A stretch of DNA of 64,000 nt. Source: Sordariomycetes sp. S80-01Y. Lineage: Eukaryota; Ascomycota; Sordariomycetes. Below are positions 53,914 through 64,000 of this stretch, piece after piece; the first letter of the stretch is position 1; each line of letters opens with the position of its first letter. Below the pieces are notes generated by a model. That model saw only the letters and a program-made list of their open reading frames with translations, was not told the DNA's origin and did no database searches. The stretch covers positions 558,001-622,000 of the forward strand of contig JAXQJY010000024.1 in assembly GCA_037042185.1 (NCBI GenBank), in the 5' to 3' direction. Both the position numbers and the translations under genes were made by a program.

Positions 53914-56046
53914 ATGATACCACGACTCCTCAGCCGAACCACCCTCCAATGCCCGCGATGTAGCTTCATCCAAGCGCAGACCCGCCCGTCATGGCTCCCG
54001 CAGCGACCAGCCGCGTACCTGCAGCCCTTCCGAACCTCACCGCCCGCGCGTAAGCCCGCACCCGCCAAACCCCAGGATGCGCAGATTCAGGCAAAGGCGC
54101 AAGCCCCCAAGGCCGATCCCCTCGCTCAGCCGGAGAAATCCGCCCAGGAGCAGCGGAAAGCCGACTGGGCCATCATGCGGGAGATGACGCGCTACCTGTG
54201 GCCGCGCGACTCGTACAGCACCAAACTCCGAGTTGGTCTGGCCGTCGCGCTGCTCGTGGGCGGCAAGCTGCTCAACGTGCAGGTGCCCTTCTACTTCAAG
54301 TCCATTGTCGATAGTATGAACTTTGACGCCTCGGGCGCCGGAGGCACGGCTGCTGTGGTGGCGGGCAGTATGATCTTCGCCTACGGTGCGGCGAGGGTCG
54401 GCTCGACCGTCTTCCAAGAGTTGAGGAACGCTGTCTTTGCTAGTGTGGCCCAGAAGGCGATCAGAAGCGTGGCAAAGAACGTGTTTGAGCATTTGCTGAG
54501 GCTGGATCTGAGCTTCCACCTGAGCAAGCAAACTGGTGGGCTGACGAGGGCCTTGGATCGCGGTACGAAGGGCATCAGCTTTCTGCTGACGAGCATGGTT
54601 TTCCACATCCTGCCCACTGCGTTGGAGATCAGCCTCGTCTGCGGCATCCTGACATGGCAATATGGCGCGCAATTTGCCGCTATGACGCTCATGACCATGG
54701 TGGGATACACGGCTTTCACGATCTGGACGACTGCATGGAGGACGAAGTTCAGGCGACAGGCTAATGCGGCGGACAACAAGGCATCGACCGTGTCGGTCGA
54801 CTCGCTGATCAACTACGAGGCGGTCAAGTACTTCAACAATGAGAAGTTTGAGGTTGCCAGGTACGACAAGGCGTTGCAGGGGTACGAGAAGAGCTCCATC
54901 AAGGTTGCCACCTCGCTGGCGTTCCTGAACAGTGGTCAGAACATCATCTTCTCGACGGCTCTAACGGGAATGATGTACCTTGCCGCCAAGGGTGTGGCTG
55001 CCGGAGATCTGACAGTGGGCGATCTGGTCATGGTCAACCAGCTCGTTTTCCAGCTCTCGGTGCCATTGAACTTCCTAGGCTCCGTCTACCGCGAGCTACG
55101 TCAGTCGCTTCTCGACATGGAGACACTTTTCAACCTACAAAAGGTCAACGTCAGCATCAAAGACAAGCCCGATGCCAAGCCCCTGTCTCTGCAAAGAGGC
55201 GGCGAAATCAAGTTCGAAAATGTCAACTTCGGATACCACCCCGAGCGACCTATTCTCAACAACCTCACCCTCACCATCCCTGCCGGCAAGAAGGTGGCTA
55301 TTGTCGGACCCAGCGGCTGCGGAAAGTCGACACTCCTTCGCCTCCTCTTCCGCTCCTACGACGTCCAAGGTGGCCGTATCCTCATTGACGACCAGGACAT
55401 CCGCGACGTCCAAGTCGACTCCCTTCGCCAGTCGATAGGAGTCGTACCGCAAGACACGCCCCTGTTCAACGACACCGTTGAACACAATATTCGATACGGC
55501 AAGATCACTGCTTCAGACGCCGACGTCTTCGCCGCGGCCCAACGCGCCCGCATCCACGACACCATCTCCAAATTCCCCGAGGGCTACCAGACAAAGGTCG
55601 GTGAGCGGGGCATGATGATTTCCGGCGGCGAAAAGCAACGGCTCGCCATGTCGCGCATACTGCTCAAGGATCCGCCGCTGCTGTTCTTCGACGAAGCGAC
55701 GAGTGCGCTGGATACCCATACCGAGCAGGCGCTGATGAACAACATCAACTCCATTCTGCGCGAGAAGAGGAGGACGAGCGTCTTTGTTGCCCACAGGCTG
55801 CGGACGATCTACGACGCAGACCTGATCATCGTCCTCAAGGGCGGAAACGTGAGCGAGATGGGCACCCACCGGGAGCTGATTGACCGGGACGGCGTCTACG
55901 CCGAGCTTTGGAGCGGTGAGTACCCCTTTTCAACCCGAACAAAGGGTTCGACTAACTTTGTCTCTGCAGCGCAGGAAACTCTGTTCGACGACGATGGCAA
56001 GGAGAAGGAAAGCGGACGCCAGGCACCAAAGACACAGACACTATGA
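53914..56046 (+). CDS. ATM1: Mitochondrial ABC half-transporter Atm1
   Basis: Two exons, 53914-55915 and 55970-56046; 692 residues, matching yeast Atm1 (690). Start is the ATG at 53914, giving a basic mitochondrial presequence ([30 protein letters not shown]). Six membrane helices span ~90-400, with the family segment [15 protein letters not shown]. The nucleotide-binding domain has Walker [11 protein letters not shown]-loop region [11 protein letters not shown], signature [13 protein letters not shown], Walker [13 protein letters not shown] and H-loop FVAHRLRT. Atm1 sits in the inner membrane and exports a glutathione-linked sulphur/iron-sulphur precursor for cytosolic Fe-S assembly; it is normally essential. 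The 54-bp intron has CTAAC and GTGAGT, and because it is a multiple of three without a stop, its retention would add 18 residues. Confidence 0.95.
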   Translation: MIPRLLSRTTLQCPRCSFIQAQTRPSWLPQRPAAYLQPFRTSPPARKPAPAKPQDAQIQAKAQAPKADPLAQPEKSAQEQRKADWAIMREMTRYLWPRDSYSTKLRVGLAVALLVGGKLLNVQVPFYFKSIVDSMNFDASGAGGTAAVVAGSMIFAYGAARVGSTVFQELRNAVFASVAQKAIRSVAKNVFEHLLRLDLSFHLSKQTGGLTRALDRGTKGISFLLTSMVFHILPTALEISLVCGILTWQYGAQFAAMTLMTMVGYTAFTIWTTAWRTKFRRQANAADNKASTVSVDSLINYEAVKYFNNEKFEVARYDKALQGYEKSSIKVATSLAFLNSGQNIIFSTALTGMMYLAAKGVAAGDLTVGDLVMVNQLVFQLSVPLNFLGSVYRELRQSLLDMETLFNLQKVNVSIKDKPDAKPLSLQRGGEIKFENVNFGYHPERPILNNLTLTIPAGKKVAIVGPSGCGKSTLLRLLFRSYDVQGGRILIDDQDIRDVQVDSLRQSIGVVPQDTPLFNDTVEHNIRYGKITASDADVFAAAQRARIHDTISKFPEGYQTKVGERGMMISGGEKQRLAMSRILLKDPPLLFFDEATSALDTHTEQALMNNINSILREKRRTSVFVAHRLRTIYDADLIIVLKGGNVSEMGTHRELIDRDGVYAELWSGEYPFSTRTKGSTNFVSAAQETLFDDDGKEKESGRQAPKTQTL

Positions 56047-56490
56047 TTAATATTAGAGAGACAGCCGTTCCGGCCATTCAATTTCCGTGCCTCAGTTGCA
56101 TAGTGTCTCCAGCGACTTTCTGATTGACCGTCTAACCGGACTTTCTCAAACTACCTGCGACGAGACTAGTAGCATATTGCGACGAGCTCGCATTGTACTT
56201 TTCCACCCCGATCTCAACCAGATGATGCGATGGTTACAGTCAAGCATTCTCTAAACCGGATCACCAGGCTGGATATCACCTTTAGTTCCTGCCTCTCTCG
56301 TCTGTTCCGCCCAGCACTTTCTTCGCCTCAAATTCAAAGGAGATCCTTCTCCCGCTCCCATGGCGCCTACCGAGGTTGCCGTCGACCTGATTCCAGCTGA
56401 GGATTGACATGTTCGGCGATTCGTTCTTCATTCACACCACAACAACATCTGCAGCTAATAAGTGAACCATCCCTTACTGTGCATGTCAAG
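56047..56490. other. Intergenic, ATM1 to APH-like gene
   Basis: 444 bases between tandem plus-strand genes. A C+T-rich stretch from ~56285 to 56370 may mark the start of the APH-like transcript. A minus-strand frame here has no recognisable protein. Confidence 0.35.
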
Positions 56491-57720
56491 ATGGGCACCC
56501 AGGCTTCTCCCCCTCCTCTCGTTCCCGAGAGTCGATTGTTCAACAGCATTTTTGAAGACCTCTTGCCAGACGTCGACCTCAAGCCGCAAGATCCTCCCGT
56601 TCAGCCCATCACGTCGACATTGATGAGCCGCAAAGCTGGACATGCCAATTATCGGGTCTGCATCCCTCATCTGGACCAGACGTACTTTGTTCGCCTGCAG
56701 CCCTCCGAGCTGGGCATCGAGGACCGACAGGACGACATCGATACCGTGAAGCGTGTCGCCATAAAGAAAATCGCACCCCTGGTCCCGGAAGCTCATCGCA
56801 GCGGACACATCAGGGATGCGAGGGGTCGCTTGCTCTGGTACTCTGCGGAGCGTTTCATCGACGGCCATCCCCTTGACACGATCTGGCTGGACCTCACAGG
56901 AGAACAGCGAGGGTTCGTCATCTCGGAGATATGCGACGTTCTGCGGAGACTGCACTCGGTCCGAGTGTCGACAGCTCATCTGGATGCAATAAGGGCCCCT
57001 GGCCTCAGCATTGCGCGAAAAGGAGATATTCAACGGGCACGATACGGTGGCGGAGTCTGGGGCTTCCAAAGAGATCTTGGAGCCCTCTTGCACGCAATGA
57101 GTGCGCGGTATCGTGATTTCAATCACACGTCAAATAGGAAAGCCCTTGACCTTACGGTCGTCGAAAGTAAGCATGAGGAGGTGCAGTCGGTGATCTTCTT
57201 CCGGGAGACTCTAAGTGATCTGCGAAGCGACCCGAGCGTACTCTGCCACAACAACCTCAGCCCTCAGAACATCATCATCAAACGTGGATACGAGGCCTTT
57301 TCACCCGACTTAACGTGGCTTGCGGGAATTGTCAGCTGGGATCTGGCGGGCTTCTTTCCGCGGGCTTTCGATCTTGCAATGCAGGACATGCTCATTGGAC
57401 GCCAACATACGATGCTGTCTTACTACCTGTGCCTGAAGCAGGCCATGAAGGAGCTCGTTCCGCGGTCACCGTGCAATATCGCCATAGCCAAAACGGTAGC
57501 GCTAGCCGAAGAACACCACGATAGGGCTTTGATGAGAGATATGGACAGGGATGGTTGGACTAAATGGGCCTTCATGAACGAGATAGGGTTGGCCAGACAT
57601 GCGGACCCGTACGTAGGCTGGGCGCCCAAGGTAGTCGAGTACACGGAAAAGAACAGGAAAAGCATCGAGAAAGAAGCGGAATCCTGGGTGAATGGTCGAA
57701 CTTTGACTGATAGCTGGTAG
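56491..57720 (+). CDS. APH-fold phosphotransferase-like protein, probable pseudokinase
   Basis: Single exon, 409 residues from ATG 56491. The overall pattern is that of fungal aminoglycoside-phosphotransferase-like proteins: an N-lobe with SRKAGHANYRVCIP and FVRLQP, then a C-lobe with a catalytic loop and metal site. The usual catalytic loop HNDLxxxN is CHNNLSPQNI here, so the base Asp is Asn255 (H253, N260 kept). The usual metal-binding IIDWExAGFFP is GIVSWDLAGFFP, so that Asp is Ser282. Both catalytic acids are therefore changed while the fold markers around them are kept, which suggests a pseudokinase or a substrate-binding protein. No signal peptide. Its stop is 46 bases from that of the convergent secreted-protein gene. 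Confidence 0.8.
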   Translation: MGTQASPPPLVPESRLFNSIFEDLLPDVDLKPQDPPVQPITSTLMSRKAGHANYRVCIPHLDQTYFVRLQPSELGIEDRQDDIDTVKRVAIKKIAPLVPEAHRSGHIRDARGRLLWYSAERFIDGHPLDTIWLDLTGEQRGFVISEICDVLRRLHSVRVSTAHLDAIRAPGLSIARKGDIQRARYGGGVWGFQRDLGALLHAMSARYRDFNHTSNRKALDLTVVESKHEEVQSVIFFRETLSDLRSDPSVLCHNNLSPQNIIIKRGYEAFSPDLTWLAGIVSWDLAGFFPRAFDLAMQDMLIGRQHTMLSYYLCLKQAMKELVPRSPCNIAIAKTVALAEEHHDRALMRDMDRDGWTKWAFMNEIGLARHADPYVGWAPKVVEYTEKNRKSIEKEAESWVNGRTLTDSW

Positions 57721-57766
57721 CTCTTAGGGATGCAGATTATACCACATCCATTGATCCTCTGCAAGA

Positions 57767-58325
57767 TTAGACCACTCTTCGAGAACTAGGGACCTTCAGG
57801 TCAATCCTTAGCCTGGCATTCGCCTCGGGGGCTCCCTGACCCGGCCAGAAGACATTGGTAGGCAGAGTCTCGTTCACAGGCCTGGTCTCCCATCCCTGCG
57901 CGCCCTTCTCGCCCGTGCCCGCCTTGACGAGGTACATGGCACCATCCTCACCGAGCTGCTCCAGCGCCGGATCCCCGGTCGGCTCCTCGTACGTGAAGAT
58001 GAACGGGGCGGTGCTGATCTCATCGCAGCCGAGGCCGGGCTTGTCCTCGGCGTAGATACGCTTGTCGGTCCTAGGGGGCGAATGTGAGCACGAGACGTGA
58101 GCGGACAAAGGACGGGGAGACGAACGTGTTGTAGGTGAAGAGCTGGCCGTACTCCGGCCACGGCGTCAGGATGGGCACGCCGCGCGAGACCTCGACGATG
58201 CTGGCGGCCTGCTCGGCGCCGCTGGGGAAGACGACGGTCAGGAAGAAGGGCTGCGTGATGGGCTCGGACTGCGCGGAGGCGCCGAGGGCGAGGACGCTGG
58301 CTGCGAGGGCGGTGATGAGACGCAT
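57767..58325 (-). CDS. Small secreted protein of unknown function
   Basis: Two exons, 58126-58325 and 57767-58070, phase 2, 55-bp intron (GTTCGT to TAG); 167 residues. The ATG at 58325 gives a clean signal peptide (MRLITALAASVLALGASAQ), cleaved near residue 19. The mature ~148 residues contain only one Cys, two N-x-T/S sites (one created across the splice, NTT, and NETL), and are acidic. It resembles unnamed small secreted families of Sordariomycetes but I recognise no domain. An effector role is possible on size and secretion alone and nothing more. The splice donor is weak, so the first half of exon 2 should be checked with cDNA. Confidence 0.75.
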
Positions 58326-59626
58326 TTTTGGACGGGGAAAATCGAGGTTCAGTTTCGGGATGTGGGCTGGATGCTGTATCTGGGGAAGGCTCAAGGAAGA
58401 GCGCGGTCGTTGAGGTGTGCGTTTCTTGGGCTTCTTATGGGAAGACGGTGGAAGCTGACACGGTCTGCCTGAAACTGCCCGATGAGCATCCTCTGCCGAT
58501 CACGTCGCCGTGGAATCCTGCGTGGGTGGCGGTCGGTAAGCGGCACTGCCATGAGATGCTGATGATCGACAGGTCCCGATCGTCGAAGGTTGGCCCATGC
58601 GGCTGACGGTTTCGAAACGTCCGCAGATCGCCCGTCAGCAGCTGTAGCCTTTCTCATTGACATTTCGGGCTTGGGTATACAGAATCATCGCTTGATTGGG
58701 AAGACGGAGCGAGCATGCCTAGTCCTCTAGATGAGGTTGCATGGAATAGACTATCCGTCGTCAGTGTACGTCGCCGTCCCCGGGCCGGCAGCTAATACAA
58801 CGATCCTTTGCTGGGGAAACGGTAGACGAGGCCGACTCCCGAGGCGGGTTCGGGGCCGTAAAGGGGAAGAAAGGAGGTCGCATCGCGGACGATCTGAGAC
58901 AGGACTTCCCGATGGAGGTGCGCCGGGGAGGTGAGATGAGGCGGAGGGTTACACTGACGTGCGGCACGGGTTGACTGCCGCCGTTCAGCTCTTGATTAAC
59001 GCGAGCCGCAACGACGTCGATCTACTGAGCGGCTCGCAGACGGTCAGAGAATGTAAGTTACGGGTGGATGTGTTCACTCTGGCTTCTGGACAAGCAGAAT
59101 GCTGTTCGTATGGGTCGACAGGCCTCGAGATTGTGGACTGATGAGCCGGACACGCTGAGAATGCAGCATCTCCAGGCGCTGTGGTCCGAGTAGTAACTAC
59201 GAAGAGTCGACGCTGGTTTAAGAACTTGGCCTTTGCTCATCGCTACTTCAAGTTGTATTTATGACCCTTCTTTCTTCCGCAGCTTGTTCAAGTCCCCCTC
59301 GACAGCGCGCGCAGCCAGACCACCAACTGGCCGGGGGTAAAAGGGGGCAGGCGAGGACCGACCCGCAAACTCCAGCAACTCTGTCATCCACCTTGATAGT
59401 TCTGGATGACATCTGAGCGATGTAATCTGCTCATACCATCTCGTGTGCTCGCGTCCTGCTGAGTAAAGTCTCCGCAAGCGAGGTCAAGAGAAGTCTCCGC
59501 CACGCTTCTTAAGTCTCCGAGCTTCACGCGCCCGGGCTATTAATGCAGGACACAGCCGCGATGAAGTCCAAAAGAAGAGGCACAAGAGAATCACTGACAG
59601 TTCTGAGCTGAGAATCAGAAGCCACC
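58326..59626. other. Divergent intergenic region, secreted protein / GST
   Basis: 1.3 kb with no supportable gene. Short frames on both strands (up to 90 codons) have no recognisable content. Just upstream of the GST start, ~59470-59520, the phrase aagtctccg recurs three times within about 50 bases. Confidence 0.35.
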
Positions 59627-60433
59627 ATGTCTGACGCCCAGCATACCCTCTTCCTCTGGATCCGCGGGGCCTTCCCCCGGCGCATCGCCTACCAGCTCCT
59701 CGAAAAGGGCATATGTGCCTCCGTCGCCGACCTCCACGCAGGCAAGACCATCATTCCGAGCTTCAAGATCAACCCGTCGGTCATCAACTTCAAGCCCTCG
59801 GGCGACGTGTCCATGGACGAGCTCGACGGCTCCGACCCCAAGCCAGCGGGCAGGTCATCCCCCGCGCTGCGCATCAGAGACAAGGACGGCACGGAGACGT
59901 GGCTGTGCGAGAGCATCACCATCGCCTTATACATTGAGGAGCTCTTCCCCAGCTACAAGAGCCTTGTGTCGGGGTCCCTTATAGGGAGGATGCGGGCCGT
60001 CGATATGATAACGCTCATCAACCTCCTGGGCGTCGACTTCGGCTACTACCTCCGCCACGCGGCCCCGATAACATCCTTCTGGTCGCACCTCCCCGACGAG
60101 GACCGGTCGTTGGGCGCCGCGAAGAACGCCCTCTTTGGCTTCAACCGCAACCTGGTCAAGCTGCAGGACTGGTGCGCGCCCGTCCTGGCCGAGACGGGCT
60201 TCCTGACGCCCGACGTCGAGGGCCCCGGGGTGGTGGACTTTGCGTTGGCTGGCAATATGCGGTACCTGGAGCTGGGATATGAGTTTGACTCGCTGGAGGA
60301 TGAGAGGTTGGACAGGCTGAGGGGGTGGTGGGCGAGGTTCAAGAAGGAGTGCTGGTGGTGGGCGGAGCTCGAGGATGTGGAGGGTGTCCACCCGCCGCAG
60401 CTGAGGTTTGCGAAGGAGGTCAGGGAGGTGTGA
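59627..60433 (+). CDS. Glutathione S-transferase-like protein
   Basis: Single exon, 268 residues, ATG at 59627 in context ccaccATGtc. The N-terminal thioredoxin-like part (LFLWIRGAFPRRIAYQLLEKG) carries a long insert (~45-85) before the glutathione-binding stretch ALRIRDKDGTETWLCESITIALYIEEL, whose E-S pair is the classical binding site. The helical C-terminal domain follows (GFNRNLVKLQDWCAPVL, VVDFALAGNMRYLEL). GSTs conjugate glutathione to electrophiles or act as isomerases. The gene is convergent with a flavin monooxygenase 102 bases away, so the two could form a detoxification pair. The exact GST class is not clear by eye. Confidence 0.82.
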   Translation: MSDAQHTLFLWIRGAFPRRIAYQLLEKGICASVADLHAGKTIIPSFKINPSVINFKPSGDVSMDELDGSDPKPAGRSSPALRIRDKDGTETWLCESITIALYIEELFPSYKSLVSGSLIGRMRAVDMITLINLLGVDFGYYLRHAAPITSFWSHLPDEDRSLGAAKNALFGFNRNLVKLQDWCAPVLAETGFLTPDVEGPGVVDFALAGNMRYLELGYEFDSLEDERLDRLRGWWARFKKECWWWAELEDVEGVHPPQLRFAKEVREV

Positions 60434-60535
60434 AAATGGGTGAAGATTCTATATTCATATCTCATAATCATTTGCCTCAGCCCTACACTACCAGTGTGGG
60501 AAAGGTCAGACAGCCGGACTCCCCCCTGTGCCCCT

Positions 60536-62442
60536 TCATCTGCGCGTCTCTGCCTTGGCCTCCCTGTTCAACCTCACAATCTCATCCCCGGCCCCGTCCC
60601 ACGTCTTCCGCTTCCCCTCGTCAAACAGCCTCCACACGGCACTCGTGAGCACGCCGTCCATGATGAGCGCCCACATCTCCCTGTCGCGCCACCAGAACTC
60701 CCAGCCCTTGCGGCCCCAGCCCAGGCGGTCGAAGACGCCCATGCCCGCCGTCCGGTCCGCCCAGGCCAGCCACTCCCTCTGCGGCACGCTGGCCGGCACC
60801 GGCGAGCCCCTGTGCGCGAGGTCGACGATCCTGCGCTCCTGCGCGTCCGCCCAGCGCTCCATCTCCGGGCGCGGCGGCAGCGGGGAGTTGCCGTTCCACG
60901 TCTGCGCGATGGCCATGGATGCCAGGTCCGCGAGGCAGAAGGCGCCGGCCGCGAACCACGCGCAGCCCAGGAAGGCCAGGGAGTCGGGCTTGCTGAGGGA
61001 GAAGACGTTCTGGTACAGCCGCGGGAGGGGTCGGCCGTTGGAGCCGGGGGCTTCGAGCCAGGAGTGGGATGGGTTGGCGGAAGGGTCGTGGCGTTGGTCG
61101 AGGATGCGGAAGTCGTTCTGGAAACCGGTGCAGCAGATAATCACGTCTGCCTCCAGCGCGGTGCCGTCTCTGAGCTCGATCTGTGCTGGGCCAGCTATCC
61201 TGCGTATCCCTGCTGTGCTCTTCACGGCACCGCTTCTCAGGTGCCCGATCAAGGTATCCGATACCACCGGGGTGGTGACCTTCATGGTCGGCGGCGGCTC
61301 GAGCTTCCACGATGGGTCTGTCTCGCCAAAGGCATCTGTCATGAGGGCTTTGGCCTTTTTGTTGACAGCCTTTTCCATCGCAGCGGGTATGTACTTCTCG
61401 CCGAGGCCTTGGATGTTGATGCTGCGCTGGGTGACGAGGTGGCTTGCGGGCTTGCCGTCGAGGAGACGCGGTAGCTGCAGGGGATTAGACGATTCGGGTG
61501 TGTATCTTAGCTGTGTGCTTACGATGTGGGCGCCACGATTGTGGGCTATGCTTATTGATGAGGCGTGATTGACGAGGGCGTTGGCAATGTCACCCCCCGT
61601 GTTGCCCAGGCCGAGGATGACAACTCGCTTCCCTTCAAAGTCCTCAGGCCTGCAATGCGGCAGTCAGTTGCCTTTTCTCCCGCAGTGGTTGGAATAGTGG
61701 TCAGATACCTCTTGAAAGCCCTGGAGTGTGCTATCCGTCCCTTGAATAGGTGTGAGCCCTCAATGGTCGGCATCATGGGCCGCACGTGCGGGCCGGTAGC
61801 CATAACCACCCTGTCGAAATACCTTGGAGGGCTACCCTCGACATCTACCCTCCACATGTCGTCCGCATCTTCGTGGATTACGCTCTTGACCTTGCTGTTG
61901 AGCTGGAATCTAGGGCGGAGGTTGAAGTGGTCGACGTAGCTCTCGAGGTAGTCCTCCACTGTCTCTGCTGAGCAGTAGTGCGGCGTGCCTACCGAGATCA
62001 GCAACCGTTGTTTTTGCAGCCTTCCTTTCTACGAGTAGATGCAATTTCTTACCTGGAGGAAAAGGGTAATCTGTGTAGCAGCCCTGATATGTGAGCGACG
62101 ATCTGACACGGGGCCGCCTCGGAACTTACTCTGTCTACCGAGACGTTTGCCTGCGTGTCTGCCAGAGTCAGCTTTCGTACTACCGCCCTTCCCAACCCGC
62201 TACACACCTTTCAGAACACTAAGCGTCTCCTCGTCATCAGTGTAGTGCCACAGCCCACCGACGTACGAGCTCCGCTCAAAGCCCGTGGCGTCGAAGCCCG
62301 CCTCGGTCAGGTTCTTGACAGCCACGATCCCCATAGCACCTGTTTGCTCGCAGTCAGTGAAATCCACGTCTGCCCGCGGAAACCTCAACGCACCCAGTCC
62401 AACGACGGCAACGGTCTGCCCTTTCACCGGTGAGGCCGTCAT
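60536..62442 (-). CDS. Flavin-containing monooxygenase (class B FMO)
   Basis: Seven exons: 62394-62442, 62208-62339, 62130-62158, 62053-62083, 61709-61988, 61523-61649 and 60536-61474; 528 residues in frame. Two exons are only 29 and 31 bp. The FAD Rossmann motif GLGAMG (residues 15-20) is split by intron 1. The FMO fingerprint FxGxxxHxxxF appears as FKGRIAHSRAF, ending at intron 5, and the NADPH motif is ILGLGNTGGD. CCTGFQNDFRIL near 325 is the conserved FMO/BVMO CTGY-like site. These enzymes oxygenate nucleophilic N or S atoms using NADPH and O2, in detoxification or secondary metabolism. The 3' end converges on the GST gene. Substrate unknown. Confidence 0.92.
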
Positions 62443-62890
62443 CGTGGTGGCAGCTTCGTGTGTCGACTGGGGCCTCTGCAGGGACTCGACATCTCAAGCG
62501 AAGAAGAGAACAGACCAACGACGGGCGATGTATAAGGAGGAGATCAGAAAGATGTCAGGTTCCCAAACTGGCTCGTCTCCTGGTGAAAAGGAAATAGTCT
62601 CCAAAAAAGGACGTCAGTGAAGCACCCCCAAGCGCTGACCGGGGTGTCGGCGATTAGACTGCAGGTCTTCACCTCGAGCATCCATCCCCCCCCACACACC
62701 TGCGTGCAGTGCAGCGCAGCGCAGCGAGAGTCCTCTGCCCGGCCGACGCCCGTCCGCCGCCAAGGCCGACCCAGCGACACGGTTCGCCCGTTCCAACGTC
62801 CGAAGGCCCTGTCTTTACTTGCATTTGCATGGGAGAGGAGCCGGTCCTCCCTCCGCGCGCGCCGGCAGCGATGGCGGCCCCTGTGGTCTG

Positions 62891-62906
62891 CTGGCTGGCT
62901 GGCTGG
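62891..62906. repeat. Microsatellite (CTGG)4
   Basis: Four copies of ctgg in the promoter-side gap beyond the FMO gene. Confidence 0.8.
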
Positions 62907-63360
62907 ATCGCTGACTGGGACGCCCGGGAGTGGTGCGACGACTGCTGTGGAAGCCAGCTGTGGTTGTCAGGAGCCAACTCGGTGGCATCGCGACAGGAGG
63001 TTGTGCGAGAACCCAGGCAGCGTCTCGTTGCCAGCGCAGCGCAGTCTTCATGCGCTACCGAAACAGGAATTCGAAACGTAGCGGATGTCGCCATCCAACT
63101 CGCTTACACGACACGCGCGCCATGTGCCCCCATCAGCCCATCGGCCAGCCAGCGAGGCGGCACTAACCATTAGCAGCACAGCCAGTGCTCACAGCGGTTG
63201 CGGCTCCCTCCTGGAGAACCGCATGCCGGCGCCCGTAAGCCCCGAAGACCCTGCCGTCCACAGCGGTCCGTGTACCTGCTGCACGCTCCGTAGCTGCTGT
63301 AGGCGCTCGCTGTCGAGGGCGCCACGTGCTTCCCGAAGGAGTCTACAGCGCGCATCCGTT

Positions 63361-63376
63361 CATCCATCCATCCATC
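63361..63376. repeat. Microsatellite (CATC)4
   Basis: Four tandem catc units, with looser copies (agccatcccgtcagcc) just after. Confidence 0.8.
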
Positions 63377-63556
63377 TCGTCAGCCATCCCGTCAGCCCTC
63401 TTGACGAGACCATCGCTGCTGGCGCGCCGCACGGGTGATATCACGGTGGCTTGGGAAGTGCATTGGCTCGTCCGGACGCCAACGCTGCTTTCGATGCAGC
63501 TTCGGCCTGCAAATTACCTTCGTAGCGTCGAAATGCGGTCGCTTTCCGCGCTGGGG

Positions 63557-63580
63557 CGGTCCACGGTCCACGGTCCACGG
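63557..63580. repeat. Three tandem CGGTCCA units
   Basis: Three exact copies of cggtcca followed by cgg, so that CGG recurs every seven bases. CGG is the half-site of Zn2Cys6 regulators, so this could be a binding array for the gene beyond the right edge, or a chance minisatellite. Confidence 0.6.
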
Positions 63581-64000
63581 TTGTCGCTCGGTGGGGTCTC
63601 TTTTACGAGTGGCATCCCAGTCGGCGTCATGTTCGCCCGGCTTTCATGTGAAGCTCATCGCGATGAGGTGCCCGCTGTGACAAGTGGAGGCAGGCGTGTG
63701 TTGTTTCAAAGTCATTCAAAGGCTGAGCTATTACTACCACTAGTTCTAGTAGTACCCGGTCTTCCATAGACGGCAGCCCTCATCCCATCCTGCTCGTCCT
63801 ACACGTGTACCGTCAACACCAGACATTAACATCATCCGTCGTCCCGTCCGATACCCCCCCAGTCACTCTTAAATAAGCCTCGCGGGCAAACACTAGTCTG
63901 TAAACTCATAGGGATCCCCTCCCACCATCGAAGCTAGTCCGTCGCCAATCTAAGGCTCCTGGGCAGCTTCCGGATCCTCCACCGTAGCGGGCAAATCCTC

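Larger units (their letters stand above)
62443..64000. other. Terminal intergenic region
   Basis: 1.56 kb to the right edge with no supportable gene. It includes the FMO promoter and several simple repeats, and probably a promoter for a gene beyond the edge. A perfect 12-base palindrome (actagttctagt) is at 63739-63750. Confidence 0.4.

Noticed and set aside
60440-61568. Long plus-strand frames (344 and 346 codons) opposite the FMO gene
   Set aside because: High G+C coding region makes antisense frames open; FMO motifs are on the minus strand.
1-64000. tRNA, rRNA, CRISPR and transposable elements
   Set aside because: I looked for tRNA B-box-like sequences, long terminal or inverted repeats and transposase or polymerase motifs and found none that I could support.

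Overview
The window is genomic DNA from a filamentous ascomycete (Pezizomycotina; a Sordariomycete is my guess, not shown). The reasons are protein genes broken by 44-75 bp GT-AG introns with CTGAC or CTAAC branch sites, GC-leaning third codon positions, and typical fungal families: Zn2Cys6 regulator, NACHT-WD40 NLR, pisatin-demethylase-like P450, DHA1 MFS transporters, Ubp2 and Atm1. I rebuilt the exons by hand; each multi-exon model keeps frame and totals a whole number of codons. I saw no tRNA, rRNA, CRISPR or recognisable transposon.

Left part (1-17.4 kb), mostly housekeeping and unknowns: a membrane protein cut by the left edge, an F-box/ankyrin protein, a hydantoinase-A/DUF917 fusion, the deubiquitinase Ubp2, a mitochondrial methylglutaconyl-CoA hydratase-like enzyme, an orphan seven-TM protein with a Cys-rich ectodomain, and a mitochondrial J-protein (Jid1-like).

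Middle (18.4-38.1 kb), accessory: a P450 and a DHA1 MFS transporter in tandem, a fructosamine-3-kinase-like gene, a 1,631-residue NLR with an N-terminal SesB-type hydrolase, NACHT and WD40 repeats, a nuclear-type unknown, then a compact amino-acid module. In that module RidA and a PLP serine/threonine dehydratase diverge from one promoter with two opposed TATA boxes, and a Zn2Cys6 regulator lies convergent to the dehydratase.

From 38.1 to 46.4 kb is an 8.2 kb island with no recognisable gene. It holds TATA boxes, pyrimidine-rich leaders and short blocks that look like old, diverged copies of one another on both strands.

Right part (46.4-64 kb): a DHA1 MFS transporter divergent from a glycosyltransferase and a CYP7/8-like P450 (a possible tailoring/export trio), mitochondrial ABC transporter Atm1, an APH-fold protein lacking both catalytic aspartates, a small secreted protein, and a convergent GST / flavin monooxygenase pair. 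The last 1.6 kb has no gene I can support.
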